64,000 nt of DNA from Pseudomonas izuensis (GCF_009861505.1 NZ_WTFT01000008.1:274347-338346); one strand, 5' to 3'; counted from the stretch's first letter, positions 47,737-57,978 are shown. Translations and numbers: made by a program. The notes: generated by a model from the sequence alone, not told the origin.

Positions 47737-49311
47737 ATGAATCATCAAGCCCGAAAAGGCTCGATCAGCCTGCTGGCCGGTGCGATGCTGCTGGCCAGTA
47801 CGGTTGCCTTCGCCAATGTGGAGCCGGCCGCGAAGCCAGTAACCATGGGCAAGGGGCTACAACAGGCCAAGACCTACACCGTCAGCAGCGCGCCAACCGA
47901 GCCTCTGGAACTGGCCACGCCGAAACTGCCGGACCTCTCGGGCTACACCGCCGAGGCCATCGCCGCGAAAATCGTGCGCAGCAAGGTCGGCAAAATCAGC
48001 GTGCGCCGGATGATGCAGGAAGACGCCCTGAAGGACTTCATCGGCGGCGACAACAAGATGGCCGAGTGGGTGGTGCGTCAGCACGGTATCCCCCAGGCGA
48101 TCTTCGTCGACGACGGTTACATGAACCTCAAGGACCTGGCGAAGAAGCAACCCAAGTACGTCATCGAAACCGCACCAGGGGTTTACCTGGCAAAGTTGCC
48201 GATCGTGGTCGGCCGCCACGGCATCCTGGAAATCGACAAACAGACCCAGGAATTGCGCCTGTCCCAGGAGGCCGGTTCGTTCCTGGTCAACGACGGCCAG
48301 CTGTTTGTGCGTGACACTAAAATCACCGGTTGGCGCGAGAAGGATAACGGCCCGGCAACGTTCAACTCGCCCAAGGAATTTCGTCCGTTCCTGCTGGCCT
48401 GGGGCGGCACCGAGACCTACATCGCCAACAGCAAGATCGCCAGTTTCGGCTACGCCAACAGTAAGTCCTACGGCGTGAGTATTTCCCAGTACACGCCGAA
48501 CATGGCCAAGGTGCTCAAGCGTCCTGAACCGACCGGCTGGATCGTCGGCTCCGAGTTCTCGGACATGTGGTACGGCTTCTACTGCTACGAAACCCGCGAC
48601 TTCGTGGTCAAGGGCAACACCTACAAAGACAACATCGTCTACGGCATCGACCCCCACGACCGTTCCCATCGTTTGATCATTGCCGACAACACGGTGTTTG
48701 GTACGAAGAAGAAGCACGGGATCATTATTTCCCGTGAGGTCAACGACAGCTTCATCTTCAACAACCGCAGCTACGACAACCACCTCTCAGGGCTGGTGAT
48801 CGACCGTAACAGCGTGAACAACCTGATTGCCCACAACGAGATCTACCAGAACCACACCGACGGCATCACCCTCTACGAGAGTGCCGACAACCTGCTGTGG
48901 GGCAACAAGGTGCTCAGCAACCGTCGCCACGGTATCCGCATTCGTAACAGCGTGAACATTCGCCTCTACGAAAACGTCGCCATGGCCAACGGCCTGACCG
49001 GTGTCTACGGGCACATCAAGGACCTCACCGACACTGACCGCGACATCAAGCTCGACCCGTTCGACGCCCAGGTGTCGCTGATCGTGGTCGGCGGCGAACT
49101 GGCGGCCAACGGCAGCGGCCCGCTGTCCATCGACTCGCCGTTGAGCGTCGAGCTGTATCGCGTGTCCATGCTCGCGCCGACCAAATCCAGCGGCATCAGC
49201 TTCACCGGCATCCTTGGCGAGCGCCAGGATGAAATTCTCGACCTGCTGGTACGCCAGCAGAAAGCCGTGCTGATCGACCCTGTCGAACGCCAGACCGAAA
49301 TGCAGGACTGA
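47737..49311 (+). CDS. algG: Mannuronan C5-epimerase AlgG
   Basis: Periplasmic epimerase turning mannuronate into guluronate in the polymer. It has 524 residues from the Met at 47737, which has GAAGGGAGTC upstream; an earlier ATG at 47710 overlaps the algE stop. Signal peptide about 1-26 (LLAGAMLLASTVAFA). Right-handed beta-helix repeats from about 250 to 440 with catalytic GIDPHDRSH (D305-P-H307-D308). Confidence 0.97.
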   Translation: MNHQARKGSISLLAGAMLLASTVAFANVEPAAKPVTMGKGLQQAKTYTVSSAPTEPLELATPKLPDLSGYTAEAIAAKIVRSKVGKISVRRMMQEDALKDFIGGDNKMAEWVVRQHGIPQAIFVDDGYMNLKDLAKKQPKYVIETAPGVYLAKLPIVVGRHGILEIDKQTQELRLSQEAGSFLVNDGQLFVRDTKITGWREKDNGPATFNSPKEFRPFLLAWGGTETYIANSKIASFGYANSKSYGVSISQYTPNMAKVLKRPEPTGWIVGSEFSDMWYGFYCYETRDFVVKGNTYKDNIVYGIDPHDRSHRLIIADNTVFGTKKKHGIIISREVNDSFIFNNRSYDNHLSGLVIDRNSVNNLIAHNEIYQNHTDGITLYESADNLLWGNKVLSNRRHGIRIRNSVNIRLYENVAMANGLTGVYGHIKDLTDTDRDIKLDPFDAQVSLIVVGGELAANGSGPLSIDSPLSVELYRVSMLAPTKSSGISFTGILGERQDEILDLLVRQQKAVLIDPVERQTEMQD

Positions 49312-49321
49312 GGATAATTTT

Positions 49322-50767
49322 ATGCACCCACACTTGATCAAATTACTCAGCCTGTCGGCCCTGACCGCCGGCATTCTCGCGGCCAGCACCGGCGCCAGAG
49401 CCGACGAAGCACAAGCGCCGAAGTTCTCTGCCGAACCCTGCTGCAGCCTGTGCCCGGCCGCCCATGATGCGAAGAACTACACCACCCGCTATCAGCAGAA
49501 CTTCACCACGCTGGTGCAGGCCCAGGGCGACTGGCTGTTCCGTACGCAAGAAGACTTGCGCACCGAATTCGACACCTCGCCCGCCGGCTACAAGCGCATG
49601 AAGCAGCTGCACGATGCATTCAAGAGCAAAGGCGTGGAGCTGGTTGTCGTGTACCAGCCGACCCGTGGCCTGGTGAACCGCAACAAGCTCAACCCGGCCG
49701 AGAAAGCCAGCTTCGATTTCGACAAGGCATTGAAGAACTACAAGACCATGCTCGGACGTTTCGCAGCCATGGGTTACGTGGTGCCGGACCTGTCGCCGCT
49801 GACCAACGAATCGCTGCCCGACACCCTGCCCGCCCATGACTTCTACTTCCGCGGCGACCAGCACTGGACGCCGTATGGTGCCCAGCGCACGGCGAAAATC
49901 GTCGCTGAAAAGGTCAAGCAGATCCCGGCCTTCGCCGACATTCCCAAGCGTGAATTCGAGACCCATAAGTCGGGTCGCATGGGCAAGACCGGAACATTGC
50001 ACAACATGGCCGGTCAACTCTGTGGCACCAGCTACGCGATCCAATACATGGATCAATTCACCACCGAGCCGAAAGGCGAAGCAGGCGATGGCGATCTGTT
50101 CGGCGATTCCGGCAACCCGGAGATCACCCTGGTCGGCACCAGCCACAGTGGCAAGAACTACAACTTCGCCGGTTTCCTCGAAGAGGCCATCGGCGCCGAC
50201 ATTCTAAACGTGGCGTTCCCCGGTGGCGGCCTGGAAGGTTCGATGCTGCAGTACCTGGGCAGCGACGAGTTCCAGAAGCACCCGCCGAAGATTCTCATCT
50301 GGGAGTTCTCGCCGCTCTATCGCCTCGACCAGGAAACCATCTACCGCCAGATGATGGCGTTGCTGGACAACGGTTGCGAAGGCAAGGAAGCACAGATGTC
50401 CGGCAGCACGACGTTGAAGCCGGGCAAAAACGAACTGATGGTCAACAGCAAAAACCTGAGCCTGCAAAACAGCAGTCACCAGGTCGACATCCGCTTCGCC
50501 GATACGTCGGTGAAAACCCTGCAAGCCACCCTCTGGTACATGAACGGGCGCCACGAGGACATCAAGATCGACAAACCGGAAACCTCCGAGACTGACGGGC
50601 GTTTCGCCTTCGAGTTGCGCACGGACGAAGACTGGGCCTCGCAGAACCTGCTGGCCGTCGAAGTCCAGGGCCCTGAAGCCGGTGCCGCGCCACAGAAGGT
50701 CGAAGCGAAAATCTGCAAACGCAACGTATTCCCGGGCGAGCAGCGTACTGCTTCGGTCGGGCAATGA
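49322..50767 (+). CDS. algX: Alginate O-acetyltransferase/scaffold AlgX
   Basis: Periplasmic SGNH-like acetyltransferase that moves acetyl groups to alginate. It has 481 residues. Signal peptide about 1-27, disulfide cysteines CCSLC near 40-44, catalytic D179 and H181 (RGDQHWTP) and S274 (GTSHSGKN), and a C-terminal carbohydrate-binding module (about 350-470). GAGGATAATTTT precedes the ATG. Its end overlaps an upstream in-frame ATG of algL. Confidence 0.97.
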   Translation: MHPHLIKLLSLSALTAGILAASTGARADEAQAPKFSAEPCCSLCPAAHDAKNYTTRYQQNFTTLVQAQGDWLFRTQEDLRTEFDTSPAGYKRMKQLHDAFKSKGVELVVVYQPTRGLVNRNKLNPAEKASFDFDKALKNYKTMLGRFAAMGYVVPDLSPLTNESLPDTLPAHDFYFRGDQHWTPYGAQRTAKIVAEKVKQIPAFADIPKREFETHKSGRMGKTGTLHNMAGQLCGTSYAIQYMDQFTTEPKGEAGDGDLFGDSGNPEITLVGTSHSGKNYNFAGFLEEAIGADILNVAFPGGGLEGSMLQYLGSDEFQKHPPKILIWEFSPLYRLDQETIYRQMMALLDNGCEGKEAQMSGSTTLKPGKNELMVNSKNLSLQNSSHQVDIRFADTSVKTLQATLWYMNGRHEDIKIDKPETSETDGRFAFELRTDEDWASQNLLAVEVQGPEAGAAPQKVEAKICKRNVFPGEQRTASVGQ

Positions 50768-50775
50768 GGACTGCC

Positions 50776-51891
50776 ATGCGAACTCCGACACTTGCGACAC
50801 TGACGCTGTTGAGCCTGGCGATGTTTGCCGGCGCGACCCAGGCTGCCGCGCCACTGCGCCCGCCTCAGGGTTACTTCGCGCCCATCGAGAAAGTCAAAAC
50901 CGGCGACAAGAGCGAAGGCTGCGATGCGATGCCGACGCCGTACACCGGCTCACTGCAATTTCGCAGCAAGTACGAAGGCTCGGACAAGGCCCGTGCAACC
51001 CTGAACGAGCAATCGGAAAAAGCCTTCCGTGACAGCACCGCCGACATCACCAAAATCGAGCGCGGCACCAGCAAGCGGGTGATGCAGTTCATGCGCGATG
51101 GGCGTCCGGAGCAACTGGAATGCACGCTCAACTGGTTGACGACCTGGGCTCGGGCGGATGCATTGATGTCCAGGGACTTCAACCACACCGGCAAATCCAT
51201 GCGCAAATGGGCATTGGGCAGCATGGCGTCGTCGTACATTCGCCTGAAGTTCTCCGACTCCCATCCGCTGGCCAATCATCAGCAAGAGTCGCAGTTGATC
51301 GAAGCCTGGTTCAGCAAAATGGCCGATCAGGTGGTCAGCGACTGGGACAATCTGCCGCTGGAACAAACCAACAACCACTCGTACTGGGCTGCCTGGTCGG
51401 TGATGGCAACGTCCGTCGCCACCAACCGCCGCGACCTCTTCGACTGGGCCGTGAAGGAATACAAGGTCGGCGCCAACCAGATCGACGCCGATGGCTACCT
51501 GCCCAATGAACTCAAGCGCCAGCAACGGGCGCTGGCCTACCACAACTACGCCCTGCCGCCGCTGGCGATGATTGCCAGTTTCGCCCAGGTCAACGGTGTG
51601 GACTTGCGCCAGGAAAACAACGGCGCCCTGAAACGCCTGGGTGATCGCGTGCTCGCCGGGGTGAAGGATCCGGAGCAGTTCGAGCAGAAGAACGGCAAGG
51701 AACAGGACATGACCGACCTGAAGATCGACTCGAAATTCGCCTGGCTCGAACCGTTCTGCACGCTCTACACCTGCGCGCCGGATGTGCTGCAGAAGAAACA
51801 TGCCATGCAGCCGTTCAAGTCCTTCCGGCTCGGTGGTGACCTGACCAGGGTCTACGACCCGGCTAACGAGAAAGGCAACAAAGGTTCTTAA
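50776..51891 (+). CDS. algL: Alginate lyase AlgL
   Basis: Periplasmic PL5 lyase that cleaves alginate by beta-elimination and clears polymer from the periplasm. It has 371 residues from the Met at 50776 (GAGGACTGCC upstream). Signal peptide about 1-24 ([15 protein letters not shown]). Catalytic region [18 protein letters not shown] (Asn, His) and [12 protein letters not shown] (Tyr). A REP doublet and a C-run/G-run hairpin lie before algI. Confidence 0.97.
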   Translation: MRTPTLATLTLLSLAMFAGATQAAAPLRPPQGYFAPIEKVKTGDKSEGCDAMPTPYTGSLQFRSKYEGSDKARATLNEQSEKAFRDSTADITKIERGTSKRVMQFMRDGRPEQLECTLNWLTTWARADALMSRDFNHTGKSMRKWALGSMASSYIRLKFSDSHPLANHQQESQLIEAWFSKMADQVVSDWDNLPLEQTNNHSYWAAWSVMATSVATNRRDLFDWAVKEYKVGANQIDADGYLPNELKRQQRALAYHNYALPPLAMIASFAQVNGVDLRQENNGALKRLGDRVLAGVKDPEQFEQKNGKEQDMTDLKIDSKFAWLEPFCTLYTCAPDVLQKKHAMQPFKSFRLGGDLTRVYDPANEKGNKGS

Positions 51892-51906
51892 GACAAACAC
51901 AAGCCC

Positions 51907-51998
51907 CTGTGGGAGCAAGGCTTGCCCGCGATGGCCTCACCGCGGTGCAACAGATGAACCGCGTCATCGTTCATCGCGGGCAAGCCTTGCTCCCACAG
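51907..51998. repeat. REP doublet between algL and algI
   Basis: Pair ctgtgggagcaaggcttgcc / ggcaagccttgctcccacag, inside the alginate operon. Confidence 0.93.
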
Positions 51999-52029
51999 GG
52001 TTCAGTGTCAGGTTTGAGTTTTGTGTGAT

Positions 52030-52071
52030 ACCCCCCGGTTTTCTGTGGGGGGTTTGGGGGGGCCGTTGGCC
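52030..52071 (+). promoter_or_regulatory. C-run/G-run hairpin upstream of algI
   Basis: ACCCCCC (52030-52036) can pair with GGGGGGT (52047-52053) or with the next G7 run (52056-52062), followed by a GGCC-GTT-GGCC stem. It lies in the 5' region of algI and could attenuate transcription or alter translation; the homopolymer runs may slip. Confidence 0.4.
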
Positions 52072-52103
52072 CTTGAATGTTGGTTAAACAAGGAGAGATC
52101 GGG

Positions 52104-53669
52104 ATGGTTTTTTCGTCCAACGTATTCCTGTTTTTGTTCTTGCCGATCTTTCTCGGCTTGTACTACCTGAGCGGGCAACGCTATCGCAATTTGCTGCTGC
52201 TGATCGCCAGCTACGTGTTCTACGCCTGGTGGCGTGTGGACTTCCTGGCGCTGTTTGCCGCCGTTACGCTGTGGAACTACTGGATCGGCCTGAAAGTCGG
52301 CGCCGCCGGGGTCAAGACCCAACCGGCGCAGCGCTGGCTGCTGCTCGGCGTGGCCGTCGACCTGTGCATCCTCGGCTACTTCAAGTACGCCAACTTCGGC
52401 GTCGATAGCATCAACGCGATGATGACGTCCGTGGGCCTTTCGCCGTTCATCCTGACCCACGTGTTGTTGCCGATCGGGATCTCGTTCTACATCTTCGAGT
52501 CCATCAGCTACATCATCGACGTCTACCGTGGCGACACCCCGGCAACGCGCAACCTGATCGACTTCGCAGCGTTCGTGGCGATCTTCCCGCACCTGATCGC
52601 CGGCCCCGTGTTGCGTTTTCGCGACCTTGCCGATCAGTTCAACAATCGCACCCACACCCTCGACAAGTTCTCCGAGGGCTGCACGCGGTTCATGCAGGGT
52701 TTCATCAAGAAAGTCTTCATCGCCGACACCCTCGCCGTGGTGGCCGACCATTGCTTCGCCCTGCAAAACCCGACCACGGGTGATGCCTGGCTCGGCGCCC
52801 TGGCGTACACCGCGCAGTTGTATTTCGACTTCTCCGGCTACAGCGACATGGCCATCGGCCTGGGCCTGATGATGGGTTTTCGCTTCATGGAAAACTTCAA
52901 GCAGCCGTATGTCAGCCAGTCGATCACCGAGTTCTGGCGGCGCTGGCACATCAGCCTGTCGACCTGGTTGCGTGACTATCTGTACATCACCCTGGGCGGT
53001 AACCGCAAAGGCACGCTGATGACCTATCGCAACCTGTTCCTGACCATGCTGCTCGGCGGTCTGTGGCACGGCGCGAATATCACCTACATCGTCTGGGGCG
53101 CCTGGCACGGCATGTGGCTGGCTATTGAAAAAGCCATCGGCCTGAACACCACGCCACGCAGTTTCAACCCGATCCGCTGGGTACTGACCTTCCTGCTGGT
53201 GGTGATGGGCTGGGTGATTTTCCGTGCAGAAAACCTGCACGTCGCCGGTCGCATGTACGGCGCGATGTTCAGCTTCGGCGACTGGTCGCTGTCGGAACTC
53301 AACCAGGCCAGCCTCACCGGCCTGCAAGTGGCGACGCTGATTGTGGCGTACGTGACTTTGGCGTTCTTCGGCTTGCGCGACTTCTACACCCATCAGCCAC
53401 CGGCCAAGACCAAACCCGAAGTGAATGTCGATGCCGACGGCCCGGCCGCCGCGACCGCCGGCACGATCAAAGCCGTGCCTGGGGATAACCCGGCCAGCAT
53501 CCACCAGCCTGGCTACACCGTCGGCGTCGAAGCCCAGGTGCAACCGGCCTACTGGACCGCTGACTGGTCGCGCTACGTGATGCGTGCGCTGGTGCTGCTG
53601 CTGTTCATCGCCTCGATTCTCAAACTCTCGGCGCAAAGCTTCTCGCCGTTCCTTTACTTCCAGTTCTGA
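52104..53669 (+). CDS. algI: Alginate O-acetylation membrane protein AlgI (MBOAT)
   Basis: Brings acetyl groups across the inner membrane for AlgJ and AlgX. It has 521 residues from the Met at 52104 (AAGGAGAGATCGGG upstream). About eleven helices; MBOAT core ITEFWRRWHISLSTWLRDYLYITLGGN and LLGGLWHGANITYIVWGAWHG with H322, the position of the essential His in P. aeruginosa. The C-terminal loop about 435-490 is a Pro/Ala-rich insertion before the last helix. Confidence 0.97.
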   Translation: MVFSSNVFLFLFLPIFLGLYYLSGQRYRNLLLLIASYVFYAWWRVDFLALFAAVTLWNYWIGLKVGAAGVKTQPAQRWLLLGVAVDLCILGYFKYANFGVDSINAMMTSVGLSPFILTHVLLPIGISFYIFESISYIIDVYRGDTPATRNLIDFAAFVAIFPHLIAGPVLRFRDLADQFNNRTHTLDKFSEGCTRFMQGFIKKVFIADTLAVVADHCFALQNPTTGDAWLGALAYTAQLYFDFSGYSDMAIGLGLMMGFRFMENFKQPYVSQSITEFWRRWHISLSTWLRDYLYITLGGNRKGTLMTYRNLFLTMLLGGLWHGANITYIVWGAWHGMWLAIEKAIGLNTTPRSFNPIRWVLTFLLVVMGWVIFRAENLHVAGRMYGAMFSFGDWSLSELNQASLTGLQVATLIVAYVTLAFFGLRDFYTHQPPAKTKPEVNVDADGPAAATAGTIKAVPGDNPASIHQPGYTVGVEAQVQPAYWTADWSRYVMRALVLLLFIASILKLSAQSFSPFLYFQF

Positions 53670-53680
53670 GGGATCTGACC

Positions 53681-54856
53681 ATGACCCGCTCATTACGCAT
53701 CTTCTACATCGCCCTGTTTCTGGTGACCCTGCTGGCCCTGGGCCTGTGGTCGGTTCGCAGCTTCCTGGGCTTCAGCACCAACGCCGATGCAACGGTGCTC
53801 AACGGTCGCTGGACCAAAGCTGTGGAAACGCACTACGACGACGAGTTCCCGATCAAGCGCCTGGGCACCAACCTCTGGGCAGCACTGGACTTCAAACTGT
53901 TCAACGAAGGTCGTCCGGGCGTGGTGCTCGGTCGCGACCAGTGGTTGTACAGCGATGAAGAATTCCACCCTGTCGTCAACGAAGAGCTGAACCTGCAAGG
54001 CAACTACGCGCTGGTCGAAGGCGTGCGCCAGACCCTGAAGGACAAAGGCGTGCAACTGGTGATGGCCGTGGTGCCGGCCAAGGTGCGCCTGTACCCGGAA
54101 CACCTCGGTGAGGTGAAACCAGCCAGCATCCACGCCAACCTCTACAAGGACTTCCACCAGCGCCTGGCCGCTGACCGGATTCCCGCACCGGACCTGCTGG
54201 GCCCGTTGCAAGCCGCGAAAAACGACGGCAAGCAGGTGTTCCTGCGCACCGACACTCACTGGACTCCGGAAGGCGCCGAGATCGCCGCCAACCGCCTGGC
54301 CAAGACCATTGCCGACAAATACCCACTGAGTGGTGAACCGCAAACCTTCGTCACTACACCTGCGGAAAAGATCACCCACAAAGGCGACCTGCGTCTGTTC
54401 CTGCCACTGGACCCGTTGTTCGAAAACCTGATGCCAGCGCAAGAACCTTTGCAAAAGCGCAACACCGTGGCCGCTTCCGACCAACCGAGCGGTGACGACG
54501 CCCTGTTCGCCAACACCGAAGTCCCCGTCGCGCTGATCGGTACCAGCTACAGCGCCAACCCCAACTGGAATTTTGTGGGCGCACTGAAACAAGCCCTGCG
54601 CAGCGACGTGGTCAATTACGCCGAAGACGGCCACGGCCCGATCCTGCCGATGCTCAGTTACCTGAAAAGCGACGCTTTCAAGAACAGCCCGCCGCAGGTG
54701 CTGATCTGGGAGTTTCCTGAACGATATCTGCCTGTGAACAACGAAATCGGCGACGCCGACCCGCAGTGGGTCGCAGAGCTTAAACAAGCCGGCGCGCGCC
54801 AACAAAACGTAGCCATCAACGCTAAATCCGAGACGCCCGACCGGGCGCAAAACTGA
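53681..54856 (+). CDS. algJ: Alginate O-acetyltransferase AlgJ
   Basis: Periplasmic, membrane-anchored SGNH-like protein related to AlgX. It has 391 residues. Hydrophobic anchor about 8-25. Catalytic triad candidates D191 and H193 (RTDTHWTPEG) and S289 (LIGTSYSANPNW). It starts 12 bases after algI and is followed by algF. Confidence 0.96.
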   Translation: MTRSLRIFYIALFLVTLLALGLWSVRSFLGFSTNADATVLNGRWTKAVETHYDDEFPIKRLGTNLWAALDFKLFNEGRPGVVLGRDQWLYSDEEFHPVVNEELNLQGNYALVEGVRQTLKDKGVQLVMAVVPAKVRLYPEHLGEVKPASIHANLYKDFHQRLAADRIPAPDLLGPLQAAKNDGKQVFLRTDTHWTPEGAEIAANRLAKTIADKYPLSGEPQTFVTTPAEKITHKGDLRLFLPLDPLFENLMPAQEPLQKRNTVAASDQPSGDDALFANTEVPVALIGTSYSANPNWNFVGALKQALRSDVVNYAEDGHGPILPMLSYLKSDAFKNSPPQVLIWEFPERYLPVNNEIGDADPQWVAELKQAGARQQNVAINAKSETPDRAQN

Positions 54857-54873
54857 AAGAGAGAGGTACTACC

Positions 54874-55530
54874 ATGACTTTCACGACTACTCCTCGTCGT
54901 CTCGCCAAGACCTTTGCACTGGCCGCGACCTTCAGCGTCCTGTCCATGAACGCTTTCGCCGGTGGTGATGCCGCACTGTACGGTCCGACCGCCCCGAAAG
55001 GCTCGACCTTCGTGCGCATCTACAACGCCGGCTCTTCCGAAGTCAGCGCCACCGTCGGCAGCACCAACCTGAGCGACGTCGCGCCGCTGTCCAGCAGTGA
55101 CTTCAGCTTCATGCCGGGCGGTGATTACAGCGCCAAGGTCGGCAGCCAGACGCTGCCGGTGAAACTGGCCGGTGACCACTATTACACCCTGGTCAACAAC
55201 GCCAGCGGCGCACCGCAACTGATCGAAGAGCCGCCGTTCAAGAACAAGCAGAAATCCCTGGTACGGGTGCAGAACCTCAGCGACAAGGCACTGACCCTGA
55301 AAACGGCCGATGGCAAGACTGACGTGGTGCCGAACGTGGCCGCCAAGGGCCGCGGCGAACGTGAAATCAACCCGGTGAAAGTCAGCCTGGCGCTATACGA
55401 CGGTGCAACCAAAGTCGGCGACGTGAAACCGGTCGCCCTGGAACGCGGTGAAGCCGCCGTGCTGTACGTCACCGGCAGTGGCAGCAGCCTGTCGCCGGTC
55501 TGGGTGAAACGCCCGGTGTCGACGCGCTAA
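54874..55530 (+). CDS. algF: Alginate O-acetylation accessory protein AlgF
   Basis: Periplasmic protein needed for O-acetylation, thought to link AlgJ/AlgX. It has 218 residues. Signal peptide about 1-29 (TFALAATFSVLSMNAFAGG), then two beta-sandwich domains (ALYGPTAPKGSTFVRIYNAGSSEVSATVGS and KSLVRVQNLSDKALTLKTADGKTDVV). GAGAGAGGTACTACC precedes the ATG. Confidence 0.96.
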   Translation: MTFTTTPRRLAKTFALAATFSVLSMNAFAGGDAALYGPTAPKGSTFVRIYNAGSSEVSATVGSTNLSDVAPLSSSDFSFMPGGDYSAKVGSQTLPVKLAGDHYYTLVNNASGAPQLIEEPPFKNKQKSLVRVQNLSDKALTLKTADGKTDVVPNVAAKGRGEREINPVKVSLALYDGATKVGDVKPVALERGEAAVLYVTGSGSSLSPVWVKRPVSTR

Positions 55531-55578
55531 TCATTTTTCCGGACTGCTCCACAGGACCGCTGAAAAAAACGCGGTCCC

Positions 55579-55646
55579 CTGTAGGAGCTGGCTTGCCAGC
55601 GAAGGCGTCCTCGAGGGCCCCATCGCCAGCAAGCCGGCTCCTACAG
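55579..55646. repeat. REP doublet between algF and algA
   Basis: Pair ctgtaggagctggcttgcca / gccagcaagccggctcctacag, inside the alginate operon, in a 208-base gap that also has the algA RBS. Confidence 0.92.
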
Positions 55647-55738
55647 AGGGGATCGGCAATCCGGACACGAAACAAAAACAAGAGTGAAACGACACAGCGT
55701 TCGTAGCTCTAACCAAACGATTTTCAAGGAGTAACACC

Positions 55739-57190
55739 ATGATTCCAGTCATCCTCTCCGGTGGTAGCGGCTCACGTCTTTGGCCGCTTTCCCGTAAGCA
55801 GTTCCCTAAACAGTTCCTGGCCCTGACCGGCGAACACACGCTGTTCCAGCAAACCCTGGAGCGCCTGGTGTTCGAAGGCATGGACACGCCGATCGTGGTC
55901 TGCAACAAGGACCACCGCTTCATCGTCAACGAGCAACTGGCGGCCCGCAAACTGGAAACCCAGCGCATCCTGATGGAACCGTTCGGTCGCAACACCGCAC
56001 CGGCCGTGGCCCTGACCGCGATGATGCTGGTCAATGAAGGTCGTGACGAACTGATGCTGGTACTGCCGGCCGACCACGTACTGGAAGACCAGAAAGCCCT
56101 GCAACGCGCCCTGGCCCTGGCCACCGTCGCCGCCGAAAACGGCGAAATGGTGCTGTTCGGCGTGCCGGCCACCAAACCGGAAACCGGTTACGGCTACATC
56201 AAGTCGACCAACGATTCACTGCTGCCCGAAGGCGTCAGCCGTGTCTCGCACTTCGTCGAAAAGCCCGACGTGAAACGCGCCACCGAGTTCGTCCAGTCCG
56301 GCGGCTACTTCTGGAACAGCGGCATGTTCCTGTTCCGCGCCAGCCGCTTCCTCGAAGAACTGAAAAAGCACGACCCGGACATCTACGACACCTGCCTGCT
56401 GACCCTGGAACGCAGCCAGCAAGACGCTGACACCGTCAGCATCGACGAAGCGACTTTCGCCTGCTGCCCGGACAATTCCATCGACTACTCGGTGATGGAA
56501 AAAACCCGACGCGCCTGCGTAGTGCCGCTGACCGCCGGCTGGAGCGATGTCGGTTGCTGGTCGTCGCTGTGGGAAGTGAATGAAAAAGACGCCAACGGCA
56601 ACGTCACCAAGGGCGATGTAGTAGTCCAGGACAGCCGCAATTGCATGATCCACGGCAACGGCAAACTGGTGTCGGTGATCGGCCTGGAAAACATTGTCGT
56701 CGTCGAAACCAAGGACGCCATGATGATTGCGCACAAGGACAAGGTCCAGGGCGTGAAGCAGATGGTCAACACCCTCAACGAACAGGGCCGCAGCGAAACC
56801 CAGAACCACTGCGAAGTCTATCGTCCGTGGGGTTCCTACGACTCGGTGGACATGGGCGGGCGCTTCCAGGTCAAGCACATCTCGGTCAAGCCGGGCGCGT
56901 GCCTGTCGCTGCAGATGCACCACCACCGCGCCGAGCACTGGATCGTTGTCAGCGGCACTGCTGAAGTGACCTGCGACGAGAACGTGTTCCTGTTGACCGA
57001 AAACCAGTCGACCTACATCCCGATCGCCTCGGTTCACCGTCTGCGCAACCCGGGCAAGATCCCGCTCGAGATCATCGAAGTGCAATCGGGCAGCTACCTG
57101 GGTGAAGACGATATCGAGCGGTTTGAGGACATCTACGGGCGCACCACGCCGATCGAGCGCGGCGTGTCGGTGAAGACCATCGCGCAGTAA
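55739..57190 (+). CDS. algA: Phosphomannose isomerase/GDP-mannose pyrophosphorylase AlgA
   Basis: Bifunctional enzyme for the first and third steps to GDP-mannose. It has 483 residues. N-terminal nucleotidyltransferase SGGSGSRLWPLSRKQFPKQF (7-26), FVEKPDVKRA, YFWNSGMFLF. C-terminal cupin isomerase domain YRPWGSYDSVDMGGRFQVKHISVKPGACLSLQMHHHRAEHWIVVSGTAEVT with the metal-binding histidines. AAGGAGTAACACC precedes the ATG. Last gene of the alginate operon, ending in a strong terminator. Confidence 0.98.
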   Translation: MIPVILSGGSGSRLWPLSRKQFPKQFLALTGEHTLFQQTLERLVFEGMDTPIVVCNKDHRFIVNEQLAARKLETQRILMEPFGRNTAPAVALTAMMLVNEGRDELMLVLPADHVLEDQKALQRALALATVAAENGEMVLFGVPATKPETGYGYIKSTNDSLLPEGVSRVSHFVEKPDVKRATEFVQSGGYFWNSGMFLFRASRFLEELKKHDPDIYDTCLLTLERSQQDADTVSIDEATFACCPDNSIDYSVMEKTRRACVVPLTAGWSDVGCWSSLWEVNEKDANGNVTKGDVVVQDSRNCMIHGNGKLVSVIGLENIVVVETKDAMMIAHKDKVQGVKQMVNTLNEQGRSETQNHCEVYRPWGSYDSVDMGGRFQVKHISVKPGACLSLQMHHHRAEHWIVVSGTAEVTCDENVFLLTENQSTYIPIASVHRLRNPGKIPLEIIEVQSGSYLGEDDIERFEDIYGRTTPIERGVSVKTIAQ

Positions 57191-57206
57191 GCCTCTGTAG
57201 ACCTTG

Positions 57207-57265
57207 AGCCCCTGACCGGCCTGCTGCGTTCCCTATCCGCAGCGGGTTGGTCAGGGGCTTTTTTT
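57207..57265 (+). terminator. Terminator of the alginate operon
   Basis: Eleven-base stem AGCCCCTGACC (57207-57217) / GGTCAGGGGCT (57249-57259), an inner CTGCTGCG/CGCAGCGG stem, then seven T. Confidence 0.93.
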
Positions 57266-57293
57266 GATCCGTTTTTTGTATTGCCTTGAAGGT

Positions 57294-57376
57294 CCTCATC
57301 GCGAGCAGGCTCGCTCCTACATTGGTTTTGTGAACGCCACAGATCAATTGTAGGAGCGAGCCTGCTCGCGATGAGG
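57294..57376. repeat. REP doublet with perfect 28-bp arms
   Basis: CCTCATCGCGAGCAGGCTCG... (57294-57321) is the exact reverse complement of 57349-57376; 27-base spacer. Lies between algA and the next gene. Confidence 0.93.
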
Positions 57377-57466
57377 CCCTCACATCTACCAAAAAAATCA
57401 CGCCCATCGCCAATCCCACCCACGCTTAGGTACGATGACCCTATCCATCCCCGAGGTTTGCGCGTC

Positions 57467-57931
57467 ATGTTCATCGGTGTCCTGCTGGTCATCACCTGGG
57501 TGATCCTGCTGCTGCGCTACCCAGCCAAGGCCCTGCCCGTTTCCCTGGCTGCCGCCGTCGGCCTGGGCATCGTCGCCACCTGGGTCATCTGGATGGACCA
57601 CCGCGAACTCAAGCAACTGCAGCGCCTGGAGTTGCGCATCAGCTATGCGCCGCAACACTGTCCCGCCGACCGACCACTGAAATTGACCCTGAACAACGGC
57701 AACGACGTGCCGATGACCGAGCTGCGCTGGCGGGTGGCCGCTTACGCGCCAGGCGATACGGTCAACCTCGCCGACAATCAATACTCCGCGCCTCGCTACC
57801 GTGGCCCCGGTGAATTGCAGGCCGGTGGCAACTGGGAAGACTGTTTACCACTACCGCCACTGCGCCCCGGCTACCGTCCGGAAACCCTGGAGTTTCGCGC
57901 AGAGCGTTTACAGGGTAGTTTTTCTGACTGA
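57467..57931 (+). CDS. Small membrane protein of unknown function
   Basis: It has 154 residues from the Met at 57467 (MFIGVLLVITWVILLLRYPAKALPVSLAAAVGLGIVATWVIWMDH): two closely spaced transmembrane helices (about 2-17 and 22-41), then a soluble beta-rich domain (LELRISYAPQHCPADRPLKLTLNNGNDVPMTELRWRVAAYAPGDTVNL). I do not recognise a named family. The soluble part looks like an immunoglobulin-like domain. It is 48 bases upstream of the SDR gene and may be co-transcribed. Confidence 0.8.
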   Translation: MFIGVLLVITWVILLLRYPAKALPVSLAAAVGLGIVATWVIWMDHRELKQLQRLELRISYAPQHCPADRPLKLTLNNGNDVPMTELRWRVAAYAPGDTVNLADNQYSAPRYRGPGELQAGGNWEDCLPLPPLRPGYRPETLEFRAERLQGSFSD

Positions 57932-57978
57932 GCTTTCTCCCACGAGTTTTCCCCCTCTGATTGCACAAGGAACGCGCC

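Noticed and set aside
52008..53693. 561-codon minus-strand frame over algI
   Set aside because: Shadow of algI, rich in His/Gln/Arg as typical for antisense of membrane genes.
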